Of a stretch of 52,121 bases of DNA, positions 40,987-51,479 are shown one piece after another. Location of the stretch: positions 1 to 52,121 of the forward strand of contig JAAYBB010000017.1 of assembly GCA_012719075.1 (NCBI GenBank), given 5' to 3'. The DNA is from Clostridiales bacterium (lineage in GTDB: Bacteria; Bacillota; Clostridia; Oscillospirales; Feifaniaceae). A model generated the notes under the pieces. The model did no database searches. It was not told the DNA's origin and worked only from the letters and a program-made list of their open reading frames with translations. Numbering within the stretch: position 1 is the first letter of the stretch; each line of letters starts with the position of its first letter. The translations under genes and the position numbers were made by a program.

Positions 40987-42299
40987 ATGGGCCGCTATAT
41001 TCCGGCCGCCCCGGCCGAACAGCGGCAGCTGCTGGAAGCGGTGGGGGTCGCCTCGTTTGACGAGCTCTTTGCGGTCATTCCGAAAGAGCTGCGCATCGGG
41101 GGCCTCTGCATCGAGCCGGGCAAGAGCGAGCTCGAAGTCTCGGCGCTGCTGCGCGGCATGGCCGACAAAAACCGCGTCTTCCCCGTCATCTTCCGCGGCG
41201 CCGGCGCCTACCACCACTTCATCCCGCCCATCGTCAGGAGCGTGGCCGGCAAGGAGGAGTTCGTCACCTCCTACACCCCCTACCAGGCCGAGATCAGCCA
41301 GGGGCTGCTGCAGCTCATCTTTGAGTACCAGACCATGATCTGCGAGCTGACCGGCATGGACCTCTCCAACGCCTCGGTCTACGACGGCGCCTCGGCCGCG
41401 GCCGAGGCCGTCACGATGTGCCGCGAGCGCGGCCGCAGCAAGGCGCTGATCGCGGCCTCCTCCCACCCGATGGTCATCCGGACCATGCGCACCTACTGCG
41501 AGTCGGCCGACACCGAGCTGGTCGTGGTGCCCGAGCGGGAGGGCCGCACCGACGCCGAGGCCCTGGCCGCGCTGCTGGACGGGGGGGTCGCCTGCCTCTA
41601 TGTGCAGCAGCTCAACTTTCACGGCCTGATCGAGGACGCAGACGCCCTCTTTGCACAGGTACACGCGGCCGACGCACGGGCCATCCTCGGGGTCAACCCC
41701 ATCGCGGCCGGCCTGCTCAAGTCGGCCGGCGCCTGCGGCGCCGACATCGCGGTCGGCGAGGGGCAGCCGCTCGGCATGCCGCTGGCCTTCGGCGGCCCCT
41801 ACCTCGGCTTTATGGCCTGCACCAAGGCGCTCATGCGCCGCATTCCGGGCCGCGTCGTGGGCGAGACGCTGGACGCCGAGGGGCGCCGCGCCTTCGTGCT
41901 GACGCTGCAGGCCAGGGAGCAGCACATCCGCCGCGAGAAGGCCTCCTCCAACATCTGCTCCAACCAGGCCCACTGCGCGCTGACGGCCGGCGCCTACCTG
42001 ACCGCAATGGGCCCCGACGGCCTGCGCCAGGCCGCCTCGCTGTGCTATGCCAAGGCCCACTACCTCGCGCAGCGGCTGTGCGAGATTGAAGGTGTCGCGC
42101 TGGCCCATCCGGGCGACTTCTTCCACGAGTTTGTCACCACGCTGCCCTGCCCGCCCGAGGCGCTGCTCGACCGGCTGGCGCAGCAGGGCGTGCTGGGCGG
42201 CCTGCCGGTGCAGCAGGGCATCCTGTGGTGCTGCACCGAGCTGAACACCCGGGAACAGATCGACGAGCTGGTCAACACGGTGCGGGAGGTGTGCGGCGC

Positions 42300-42303
<4 letters not shown>
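40987..42303 (+). CDS. gcvPA: Glycine dehydrogenase (decarboxylating) subunit 1
   Basis: 438 residues, non-PLP-lysine half of the split P protein. Typical sequence: YIPAAPAEQRQLLEAVGV, FRGAGAYHHFIPPIVRS, TPYQAEISQGLLQLIFEYQ, NASVYDGASAAAEA and FGGPYLGFMA. ATG 40987 with GGAGGG upstream is preferred over an ATG at 40966 inside gcvH. Overlaps gcvPB by 4 bases. Confidence 0.96.
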
Positions 42304-43748
<1,445 letters not shown>

Positions 43749-43758
43749 GCAAAGCCTT

Positions 43759-43975
43759 TAACGGGCGCGCCGTTTGCCGCTTCAACGGGCGCGCCGCTCG
43801 CCGCTCCAACGGGTGCGCCGCTTGCCGCTCCAACGGGTGCGCTGCTTGCCACTCCAACGGGCGCGCCGCTTGCCGCTCCAACGGGTGCTCTGCTCGCCGC
43901 TCCAACGGTCGCGCCGCTTGCTACTCCAATGGTCGCGCCGCTTCAACGCTCCAACGGGTGCGCCGCTTCACCGGG
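43759..43975. repeat. 24-base minisatellite after gcvPB (nine copies)
   Basis: Unit close to CAACGGGTGCGCCGCTTGCC plus GCTC. Copies begin at 43759, 43783, 43807, 43831, 43855, 43879, 43903, 43927 (exact 24-base register) and 43952 (one base off), with 1-4 differences each. It starts 10 bases after the gcvPB stop. Because 24 is a multiple of three, frames stay open across it, but no ribosome site supports a gene. Confidence 0.92.
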
Positions 43976-43981
43976 GCCGTG

Positions 43982-44008
43982 GGCACAGGCCTTCGCCTGT
44001 GGGCGGCC
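43982..44008. repeat. Dispersed palindromic element, copy 2
   Basis: Matches 30042-30068 at 26 of 27 bases, same orientation on the plus strand; arms CACAGGC/GCCTGTG. Confidence 0.6.
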
Positions 44009-44116
44009 GCGGCCTTTCGCACCCTGCCCGCACCCAGGCAGCACACACCACCGTGCACAGACCAAATGGCCGTGACCCGCGCACCTGTGCTCCTCCGCAC
44101 GTGGCTGACAAGACAG

Positions 44117-44148
44117 CCGGCCCCACCCGGTGGGGCCGGTTCGCTTTC
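44117..44148 (+). terminator. Candidate terminator of the gcv operon
   Basis: Perfect 10-base arms (CCGGCCCCAC and complement) with loop CCG, followed by TTCGCTTTCT. The 44150-44540 stretch otherwise holds no gene. Confidence 0.6.
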
Positions 44149-44406
44149 TCGCCAACACGGCCCAACGCGCCGATGCACTAGGCCGGGTTCCCGGCCGGGC
44201 GCTGCCCGGCACGGCAAGGCACAGCCCCGGAAAAACAACACGGCACCCTTTGCGGACGGTTGTCTTTTAGCGCATCATAAACGTGGGATACCGCCCCATC
44301 CCACAAAATGACTCCCCCGGCTGTTGCACGCTGTGCCACACAGGCAAATCCCCAGCAGCCCAAACACCCGCGTCCCTTTAGGTCCACCCCACAAACGGCG
44401 CACACA

Positions 44407-44450
44407 CCCTTCCCCGGCCCTTCTCCGGCCCTTCTCCGGCCCTTCTCCGG
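44407..44450. repeat. 11-base tandem repeat, four copies
   Basis: CCCTTCCCCGG once, then CCCTTCTCCGG three times, about 90 bases before the lplA start. Confidence 0.85.
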
Positions 44451-44540
44451 CCACCACCCCGCGCCCGCTGCGCATCTGCCATGCACTCCACCCGCCCGAG
44501 CCAGCCGCGCCGGACGCGCAACCCACGGAGGTGTCTTTCC

Positions 44541-45527
44541 ATGCTGAGCGAACTGCTGATCTTCGAGACCTTTGACGCCGACCCCTATCGCAACCTAGCC
44601 GTGGAGGCTGCGCTGATGGAGGCCCTGCACCCCGGCCAGTGCCTGCTCTACCTCTGGCAGAACGACCGCACCGTGGTGATCGGCCGCAACCAGGACGCCG
44701 AGCGGGAGTGCCGCATCGCACTGCTCGAACAGGAGGACGGCCGGCTGGCCCGCCGCCCCTCGGGCGGCGGCGCCGTCTACCACGACCTCGGCAACCTCAA
44801 CTTCACCTTCCTCGTGGCCGAGCGGGACTACGACCCCGAGCAGCAGCTGTCGGTGCTGCTCGGGGCGGTGCGGGCGGCCGGCGTCCAGGCCGTGCAGAGC
44901 GGCCGCAACGACCTGCTGGCCGGTGGTCGCAAAATTTCGGGCAGCGCCTTTCTGCGCCGCGATGGACGGCACTGTCACCACGGCACGCTGCTGGTGTCGG
45001 TCGACCTCGACCGCCTCACGCGCTACCTCGACGTGCAGCCCGACAAGCTGCAGGCCAAGGGGGTGGCCTCGGTGCGCGCACGGGTGGCCAACCTGACCGA
45101 GTTCTGCCCGGGGCTGACCACGGATCGCATGCGCGCGCTGCTCAAAGAGAGCGCCGAGCAAGTCTTTGGCCTGCCTGCCCAGGCGCCGCCGGGCGGCATG
45201 CCGGACCCCGCCGCGGTGGCGATTCATGCCGCACGCTTTGCCTCGGCCGAGTGGCGGCTGGGCCGGCGCTTTCCGGCCCAGCGGGAGCTGCACCGCCGCT
45301 TTGACTGGGGGGACATCCGCCTGCTGCTCGCACTCGAAGGGGGCCGCATCGCGCAGGCCGCCGCCTTCTCCGACGCGCTCGAGGCCGACTTCATCGCCGA
45401 GCTCCCGGCCGCCTTGACCGGGCCGGCCGGCGACCCTGTCAGCACCCTGCGCACACTGGCCGGCGACCACCCGCTGCGGCGGCGGATGGCAGACGACATC
45501 GCCGCCCTGCTCGCCGAGGCCCTGTAA
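44541..45527 (+). CDS. lplA: Lipoate-protein ligase A
   Basis: Attaches free lipoate to lipoyl domains via lipoyl-AMP; 328 residues, with the C-terminal accessory domain. Catalytic features: RRPSGGGAVYHDLGNLNF (71-88), GRNDLLAGGRKISGSAF with catalytic Lys131, and H at HHGTLLVSVDL. ATG 44541 follows GGAGGTG by 8 bases. Its only visible client in the window is GcvH, so lipoate scavenging for glycine cleavage is the likely role. Confidence 0.94.
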   Translation: MLSELLIFETFDADPYRNLAVEAALMEALHPGQCLLYLWQNDRTVVIGRNQDAERECRIALLEQEDGRLARRPSGGGAVYHDLGNLNFTFLVAERDYDPEQQLSVLLGAVRAAGVQAVQSGRNDLLAGGRKISGSAFLRRDGRHCHHGTLLVSVDLDRLTRYLDVQPDKLQAKGVASVRARVANLTEFCPGLTTDRMRALLKESAEQVFGLPAQAPPGGMPDPAAVAIHAARFASAEWRLGRRFPAQRELHRRFDWGDIRLLLALEGGRIAQAAAFSDALEADFIAELPAALTGPAGDPVSTLRTLAGDHPLRRRMADDIAALLAEAL

Positions 45528-45602
45528 CGGGTGGACGCCATGAACCGCCGGCCGTCATTCCGGCGCGTCCAATGCACCGTACGTAAAAAGACATGCGCAC
45601 CC

Positions 45603-45640
45603 AAAAAAGCGACAGGGCCCAATTCCCTGGGCCCTGTCGC
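45603..45640 (-). terminator. Terminator of the AlkA-like gene
   Basis: Arms GCGACAGGGCCCA and complement (13 base pairs) followed on the minus strand by TTTTTTGG; 17 bases after that gene's stop. May also slow convergent lplA transcripts. Confidence 0.88.
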
Positions 45641-45656
45641 CTTCTGTTGTCGCCAT

Positions 45657-46319
45657 TTAAACGGGCAGCGCCTCCGCTGCATCCTGCGCCGCCTCGCCCG
45701 GCTCCGCCTCGAGCGCGCCGCCCGCGATGGCCCAGAGGTAGAGGCTGGCCACCGTCGCATAGGGGGCATAGCGCCTGCGGTAGCGCTCGAACAGCGCGGG
45801 GGTCAGCGCCCGGTGCCGGTAGAGCATGCAGAGCCCGCGGCGGATCGCCAGGTCGCCGTAGCTGAGGATGTTCGGCCGCTGCATCGAGAAGATCATCAGC
45901 ATCTCGGCGGTCCAGACGCCGACGCCGCGCAGCGCCGAGAGCGTCCGGATCACCTCCTGGTCGCTTTGCGCCTGCAGCCCCGCAAGGTCCAGCCCGCCCG
46001 AGAGCACCTGCTCGGCCACCCCTTTGAGGTATCCGGCCTTGCGCATGGACATGCCGCAGCGCTGCAAGGTCTCCTCGGACAGCGCGTCGATGCGGGCGGG
46101 CGTCACCTCGCCCGCCAGGTCCAGCAGGCGCTGCCAGACCGTCTGCTGGGCCTTGGAGGAGATCTGCTGGCCCACAATGCTGTGGATCAGCGCATCGAAC
46201 AGGTCGGGGCGCACCGGCCGCCGGATGGGCCCGATGCGCTCGATGGCCTCGCCCAACCGCCTGTCCTTTTTCTTGAGATGGCCGGTCTCGGCCTCGCCGT
46301 AGGAATAGTATTGCAGCAT
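45657..46319 (-). CDS. DNA-3-methyladenine glycosylase II-like (AlkA/HhH-GPD)
   Basis: 220 residues. Excises alkylated bases. HhH-GPD signature: SIVGQQISSKAQQTVWQRL, the helix-hairpin-helix LSALRGVGVWTAEMLMIF (128-145) and catalytic Asp156 in SYGDLAIRRG. Lacks the N-terminal Ada/AlkA domain, as in short Firmicute homologues. No iron-sulfur cysteine cluster. ATG 46317-46319 behind GGAGGTG; upstream in-frame codons lie across the promoter. Confidence 0.9.
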   Translation of the reverse strand: MLQYYSYGEAETGHLKKKDRRLGEAIERIGPIRRPVRPDLFDALIHSIVGQQISSKAQQTVWQRLLDLAGEVTPARIDALSEETLQRCGMSMRKAGYLKGVAEQVLSGGLDLAGLQAQSDQEVIRTLSALRGVGVWTAEMLMIFSMQRPNILSYGDLAIRRGLCMLYRHRALTPALFERYRRRYAPYATVASLYLWAIAGGALEAEPGEAAQDAAEALPV

Positions 46320-46368
46320 GCCGCACCTCCGGTGCCAAACCGTTATGTCGGTCGGTGTGTATAGCCCC

Positions 46369-46397
46369 AGTATAGCATGTCTCCCGGCGGCAGGCAA
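46369..46397 (-). promoter_or_regulatory. Promoter of the AlkA-like gene
   Basis: Minus strand: -35 TTGCCT (46392-46397), 17-base spacer, -10 TATACT (46369-46374). Confidence 0.75.
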
Positions 46398-46680
46398 AGG
46401 GTCCCCAAAACACGGCAGCGGCAAAGCCTCTCGTTTTTCAGTGGACCTGTTTGCCCACATCGCCCGTCTTCGCCCCTTTAGGGTTTGGGTCGCAGCCGGC
46501 TTGCCCCCGGCACCATGGGTAAAGCAGCCCATTTTCACAGACAAAAACAGCGCCCCCGTTCCTGCCTGTTAGGGTTTCCAAGTCCGCAGGCCTGCTTCGT
46601 CCGGGGCCGGACGCGCAGCCCCGCTACACAGCAGCTCCTCCCCTGCCTGCCGGGGGTAAAATGCCTTTTTGAACAGGCCA

Positions 46681-46709
46681 GGGCGGGGGCCCCGCCCCCG
46701 CCCTTTTTT
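46681..46709 (+). terminator. Orphan plus-strand terminator
   Basis: Arms GGGCGGGGGC and complement, 3-base loop, then TTTTTT. No plus-strand gene is visible in the 300 bases before it; 46400-46680 shows no gene on either strand. Confidence 0.75.
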
Positions 46710-46742
46710 AAAAAACCGTGCCTTCCGTTTTGACCGGGTGAA

Positions 46743-46925
46743 TTACAGGATGTCTCCAACCACCCTCGACACCGAGTCGGCCGCCTCGCCGATGGCGCGC
46801 ATGGTCGAATTGACCCGCCGACGCATGCGGCGGTTGCGCATGTTTTGCGGCGACATCATATTGGCTGCAATTCCGATGATCGCAACGGCGGCCACGCCGG
46901 TGAGCACTGCAGAATTTGACCTCAT
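46743..46925 (-). CDS. Small membrane-anchored protein, unknown
   Basis: 60 residues from ATG 46923-46925 with AAAGGAGG upstream. N-terminal hydrophobic helix SAVLTGVAAVAIIGIAANMM followed by a basic patch (MRNRRMRRRVNSTMRA) and an amphipathic end. Small proteins of this shape are common in Clostridia (DUF3918-like in appearance); function unknown. Confidence 0.75.
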   Translation of the reverse strand: MRSNSAVLTGVAAVAIIGIAANMMSPQNMRNRRMRRRVNSTMRAIGEAADSVSRVVGDIL

Positions 46926-47121
46926 TTAAAAGCCTCCTTTATCAAAACTCTTTTGTAGTATGTCCAAAACGCCGTGCTTTTTAAAAACGCCCCGCCGATT
47001 TTTCTTTCCAAAATCCCACCTTTTGTGCTATGATTTTGGTGTGATTTTCCGCCGTCTCTATTGTTTTCGACGTGTCCTTCACAAAAAACAGCGATTTTTC
47101 CGTGGGGAGGTTGCCTGTGCC

Positions 47122-47484
47122 ATGTCCATCGATCAGACGCAAGAAGAAAAAAAGCTGCTCGATATCCCCTCCGCCCTCCTGCGGGTGCGCGGCAAGGAGC
47201 ACACGCTCATCCGCATGCTGCACCTGTTTTTGAACAGCCGCGAATTCGACCAGCTCGAGGAGGCCCTCGCTGCGCAGGATTATCCGCTGGCCGCCAACCT
47301 GGCCCACGCCATCAAGGGAATGACCGGCAACCTCTCGATGCCGCTGCTCTTTGAGGCCTCGGCCGAGGCCGTGGTCCAGCTGCGCCAAAACCGCCTCAGC
47401 GACCAGGTGCTCGCGCGCTACCGCTACGCCTATGCCCGCACAAGGGCCCTGGTGGAGCTGCTGCTGCGCGACGCCGGCGAATAG
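47122..47484 (+). CDS. Hpt (histidine phosphotransfer) domain protein
   Basis: 120 residues, a stand-alone Hpt module. The phosphorylation motif is AANLAHAIKGMTGNL with His62; the helices around it (MLHLFLNSREFDQLEEALAA, then FEASAEAVVQLRQ) fit the four-helix bundle. It would relay phosphate between a hybrid histidine kinase and a response regulator, neither of which is in the window. ATG 47122 follows GGGGAGG by 11 bases. Confidence 0.85.
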   Translation: MSIDQTQEEKKLLDIPSALLRVRGKEHTLIRMLHLFLNSREFDQLEEALAAQDYPLAANLAHAIKGMTGNLSMPLLFEASAEAVVQLRQNRLSDQVLARYRYAYARTRALVELLLRDAGE

Positions 47485-47641
47485 CGGGCCGGGGCCTGCG
47501 CGAAATCGGCGCCCGGCCCTCTGCCGGGGGCGGCCCCGGGATGGGGCGCGGAACCCCGCCGCCCGCCGCCCCGTCATAAGGGGTGTCGGGCGACCGATCG
47601 CAACCGCGCCGCACCCGGGCCGTCCCCGGTGAAAAATGAGG

Positions 47642-47670
47642 TTGCCACACCCTGGCGGCTGGTGTAGAAT
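47642..47670 (+). promoter_or_regulatory. Promoter of the SLH surface protein gene
   Basis: -35 TTGCCA (47642-47647), 17-base spacer, -10 TAGAAT (47665-47670), giving a leader of about 230 bases. No riboswitch recognised in the leader; 47485-47640 holds only GC-rich hairpins. Confidence 0.75.
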
Positions 47671-47903
47671 GAATCTGACTGGATTGATCTTTCCACGCTG
47701 CGCTGCAGCTTGCGGCGCCTACGGGTCCCGGCGCGAGTCCCGCAGTCCCCGCGCGCCGGCCGGCAGTTCCCCCTCGGCTGCACGTTTCATCCTTTTGATC
47801 CCTATATACCCGTCCACGCCCGGTCAGTCCGAAGGGCACAGGCGGCCCGTTCATGTCGGCCGCACACACGCCCATCATTTATCGAGAAGTGAGGTTAGGG
47901 AGT

Positions 47904-50900
47904 ATGCGCAAGAATGTAAAAAGGGCCCTCTCTCTGCTGATGGCGGTCTGCCTGATGGCCGGCCTCTGGGTCCCGACCCTCGGCGCCAACATCAAGTTTT
48001 CCGACATCAAGGGACACTGGGCAGAGTCCTATGTCTACGCCGGCGCCGAGGTCGGCTATATCAACGGCCACCCCGACGGCACCTTCCGCCCCGACGACAC
48101 GGTGACCAGGGGCCAGTTCTCCAAGATGATCAACCACGCGCTGGGCATCACCAACTCGGCCCCCATCACCTTTGTCGACTGCAATTCCAACGCCTGGTAC
48201 TACCCCGAGGTGCAAAAGGCCATTGCCGCCGGCTACATCGCCGGCTACAGCAGCGACAACACCTTCCGCGCCGACCAGCCCATCAGCCGGCAGGAGGCCG
48301 CCGTCATCGTGGCGCGGGTGATCTCCCCGCCCGAGACCGAGTACGCGCTGTCCGCGCTGGCCGACAGCGGCACCATCGCCGACTGGGCACAGCCCTACGT
48401 CAAGACCGTGTACTCCAAGCGCTACATGGTGGGCGACGAGCAAAACCGCTTTTTGCCCGAGATGGCCCTGACCCGCGGCGCCGCGGTCAAGATCATCACG
48501 CTGATGCTGGAAAATGAGACCTACATCAAAAACAACCCCACCATTTCGAACTCGGGCGCCTCCCACCGCAACACCGTCTTCACCAACAATGTGACGGTGG
48601 GCAGCGGCGTGGGCGACGGCACCGTGACCTTCGGCAACTGCCGCGTGCTGGGCACGCTGACCGTCAACGGCGGCGGCAGCAACTCGGGCGTCGTGCTGCG
48701 GGACAGCCAGGTGGGCACGCTGGCGGTCTCCAAGGACAAGGGCGACGCCAACGTCGTCGCAACCGGCAACACGCTGGTCAAGGAGGCCGTGCTGAGCCGC
48801 GGCTGCCACCTGGAGGAGTCCAGCCTGACCGGCGAGGGCTTCACCAAGGTCTCGCTCTCGGGCGGCCACCTCGAGGAGGGCACCGTGCGCCTGAGCGGCC
48901 TCTTCACGCAGGTCGACGTCTCGAGCAGCGCGCTGATCCGCGGCGGCGACAGCATCATCGACCAGCTCAACGTCAACAGCCGCTGCGATCTGGTCGTGCA
49001 GAGCGGCCGCATCGACGAGCTCAACGTCGGCAAGAGCGCCGGCAACTCGACCATCCTGATGAACAGCAGCGTGCGCTGCACGCTGGCCAACATTCACAGC
49101 AAGGACAACTTCACCGGCGAGTGCAAGATCGGCCACGCGGTCGAGCACGTCAAGGACATCACCTACACCACCGAGCCCAGCAAGCGCACCGAGTATGACG
49201 ACGGCAGCTACAAGCCCAAGTCGGGCGTGGAGTCGCTGATGCCCTCGAGCAGCCCCTCCACCGGCTCCACCAACGTCTCGCTGACCCAGACCATCCGCCT
49301 GACCTTCTCCGACACCCTGCGCCGCTCCAACGGCAACTCGGTCACGGCGGCCTATCTCGAGGATCGGGTCATCGAGGTGCGCCAGGGCAGCACAAGCGGC
49401 TCTTTGGTGAACTTCTCGGCCGAGATCAACTCCTCGGCCCGCATCGTCACGATCACCCCGACCGCCGACTGGAAGGAAAACACCAAGTACTTCGTGATCG
49501 TCAACGCCGACACGCTGACCAATCTGAACGGCGACACCAACCCCAAGTTCTCCATGTCCTTCACCACCAAGGCCGTCTACTCGCTGATCCCCACCTCGGT
49601 CTCGCCGGCGGCCGGCAGCACCAAGGTCACGACCGACCGGTCCAAGCTCACGATCACGCTCAAGTTCAGTGAGACGCTCTATCAAAAGAACGGCAAATCG
49701 CTGACCGCCTCCTATGTGCGAGACAGCGTGGCCTACCTGGCCGAGGGCTCGCCCGAGGGCAGCTACCGGATCAACCTCACCGCCGTGATTGAAAACAGCG
49801 CCAAGACCCTCAAGCTCACGCCGGTGGTCGACCTGGACCCCGACACCACCTACTACCTCGTCCTCGTGGAGGACACCCTCTCAAGCGACAACGTCAGCAG
49901 CAACACCCGCTTTACCTCCAACTTCTCGACCGGCGCCACCATCCAGGAGCGCATCTCGATCTCGCCCGACAACAAGGCCACCAACGTGGCGACCAACATC
50001 AGTCCGGTGCTGACCTTCGACCGCGCACTGCGCAGATATGGCGGCAACACCCTGCGCGAGAGCGACCTTGAGGGCGGCTATATCGAGCTGCGCAGGGACA
50101 AGGAGACCGGCACCGCCGTCGACTTCTACGCCTACCTCAGCAGCGACAAAAAGTCCATCACCATCACGCCGGAGGACGAACTGCTGCAGAACACCACCTA
50201 CTACATCGTCATCCCCGCCTCCAGACTGGAGTACTCGGACGGCGAGATCGTCCCAAAGACCGTCTTCTACTTCAAGACCGGCAACAACGCGGCCAGCTTC
50301 ACGAGCTTTGTGGTCCCGAGCGACGGCAAGACCCCCACGACGCTGACGGTCGACATGATCTGCTCGCTTGCCGGCAACGTGACCGTGACCGCCAAGCCCA
50401 GCAGCGGGCAGTCCTTCTCCCAGTCGGTTGCGGTCAAGGCCGGCACCAAGAAGTCGGTCACCTTCACCGACCTCAACCCCAAGACCACCTATACGCTGAC
50501 CGGCAGCCTCGTGGCCAGCAGCGGCGCCACCGCCACCAAGTCGATCAACGCCGCCACCACCACGCCGGCGCTGACGCTGGAGGTCAAGAACGTCGAGGAC
50601 ACCTATGCCGACGTCCATGTCAACATCAACGCGCCCGGCTACCTGACCCTCAAGTACTACGCGGAGGGCGAGAGCGCCAGCAGCGCCAAGCTGGTTGTCC
50701 CCGAGCACAACCCCGGCGTCACCGGCGACGTTGGCCCCTATTCGCTCAGCGGCCTTGAGCCGGGCAAGAAGTACACCGTCACGGCCGACCTGCTGGTCGG
50801 GACCGAGAAGGCGCCCACAAAGAGCGTAAACTTCACCACCCTCAAAAAGTCCAGCAAGACCAGCATCGGCAGCCTCTCGGTCCTGCCCACGCCCGGCTCG

Positions 50901-51203
50901 GTGAGCTTCCCGGCCACGCTCGGGACCGGCAACACCTATTCGGCCAGCGTTTCGAGGCTCCACGAGGAGGACCCGGACATCACCGGCATCGCCATCCGCT
51001 GTACCCCCGAGGACGGCAACGCCAAGGTCTACGTCGGGCAGGGCTCGGGCGAGCTGAGCCTGATTTCCGGCAACGTCTCCAAGACCTATCCCGCGGAGGC
51101 CGGCAACACCTACACCTTTACCATCAAGATCGTGGCTGAGGACGGCAAGACCGAGCAGCAGTACACGCTGGATGTCGCCGTGCTGGAGCTCGACGTGGAG
51201 TAG
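47904..51203 (+). CDS. SLH-domain surface protein with Ig-like repeats
   Basis: 1099 residues. Signal peptide (residues 1-28, KRALSLLMAVCLMAGLW). Three S-layer homology domains: about 30-82 (FSDIKGHWAESYVY), 88-140 (VDCNSNAWYYPEVQKAI) and 145-203 (weaker), which bind pyruvylated cell-wall polysaccharide. Residues 205-430 are a beta-rich Asn/Gly/Ser region. Three Big_5-like Ig domains follow (about 435-560, 560-690, 690-815; each with a SPAxGSTxV-type opening), then Fn3-like strands to about 985, and a C-terminal cadherin-like sandwich (IGSLSVLPTPGSVSF onward). ATG 47904 follows TTAGGGAG. Probably a structural or adhesive S-layer component; no enzyme motif. Confidence 0.9.
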   Translation: MRKNVKRALSLLMAVCLMAGLWVPTLGANIKFSDIKGHWAESYVYAGAEVGYINGHPDGTFRPDDTVTRGQFSKMINHALGITNSAPITFVDCNSNAWYYPEVQKAIAAGYIAGYSSDNTFRADQPISRQEAAVIVARVISPPETEYALSALADSGTIADWAQPYVKTVYSKRYMVGDEQNRFLPEMALTRGAAVKIITLMLENETYIKNNPTISNSGASHRNTVFTNNVTVGSGVGDGTVTFGNCRVLGTLTVNGGGSNSGVVLRDSQVGTLAVSKDKGDANVVATGNTLVKEAVLSRGCHLEESSLTGEGFTKVSLSGGHLEEGTVRLSGLFTQVDVSSSALIRGGDSIIDQLNVNSRCDLVVQSGRIDELNVGKSAGNSTILMNSSVRCTLANIHSKDNFTGECKIGHAVEHVKDITYTTEPSKRTEYDDGSYKPKSGVESLMPSSSPSTGSTNVSLTQTIRLTFSDTLRRSNGNSVTAAYLEDRVIEVRQGSTSGSLVNFSAEINSSARIVTITPTADWKENTKYFVIVNADTLTNLNGDTNPKFSMSFTTKAVYSLIPTSVSPAAGSTKVTTDRSKLTITLKFSETLYQKNGKSLTASYVRDSVAYLAEGSPEGSYRINLTAVIENSAKTLKLTPVVDLDPDTTYYLVLVEDTLSSDNVSSNTRFTSNFSTGATIQERISISPDNKATNVATNISPVLTFDRALRRYGGNTLRESDLEGGYIELRRDKETGTAVDFYAYLSSDKKSITITPEDELLQNTTYYIVIPASRLEYSDGEIVPKTVFYFKTGNNAASFTSFVVPSDGKTPTTLTVDMICSLAGNVTVTAKPSSGQSFSQSVAVKAGTKKSVTFTDLNPKTTYTLTGSLVASSGATATKSINAATTTPALTLEVKNVEDTYADVHVNINAPGYLTLKYYAEGESASSAKLVVPEHNPGVTGDVGPYSLSGLEPGKKYTVTADLLVGTEKAPTKSVNFTTLKKSSKTSIGSLSVLPTPGSVSFPATLGTGNTYSASVSRLHEEDPDITGIAIRCTPEDGNAKVYVGQGSGELSLISGNVSKTYPAEAGNTYTFTIKIVAEDGKTEQQYTLDVAVLELDVE

Positions 51204-51300
51204 TGTCCCCTGCCGTCGGTGCCCACCGCAATGGCCACCCCGTGGCCGTGACGTGGAGTAGTGCCCTCTGCCGTCGGCACCCCCTGCAATGGTACCCAGT
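51192..51300. repeat. 58-base imperfect tandem duplication across the SLH gene stop
   Basis: GACGTGGAGTAGTG begins at 51192 (last codons and stop of the SLH gene) and again at 51250; the following ~45 bases are similar with several differences. Confidence 0.75.
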
Positions 51301-51330
51301 GGTCGTCATGCTGGGACTCGACCAAGTTCT

Positions 51331-51410
51331 CATGATCCAGGCCTATGCGAGCTTTCATGATCCCGGGCTCTACGCAAACTTCCGTGACCACAGGTCCTAT
51401 GCAAGTTTTC
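51331..51410. repeat. Three imperfect ~27-base repeats
   Basis: Units begin CATGATCCAGG (51331), CATGATCCCGG (51355) and CGTGACCACAGG (51383), each followed by a CTAYGC-A-CTT-like tail. Non-coding as far as seen. Confidence 0.6.
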
Positions 51411-51430
51411 GTTTCCCCGCCTTTTTAAAT

Positions 51431-51476
51431 AAGCCCGAAGGGCCTGCGCAAATGCGCCGGCCCTTCGGGCTTTTAT
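51431..51476 (+). terminator. Terminator downstream of the SLH gene
   Basis: Arms AAGCCCGAAGGGCC (51431-51444) and complement (51459-51472), inner TGCGCA hairpin, then TTTTAT. Confidence 0.88.
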
Positions 51477-51479
51477 CTG

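Noticed and set aside
43774-44181. Open frame across the 24-base repeats (eight-residue repeat protein)
   Set aside because: Frame is open only because the unit is 24 bases; no ribosome site, and the sequence past the array is not protein-like.
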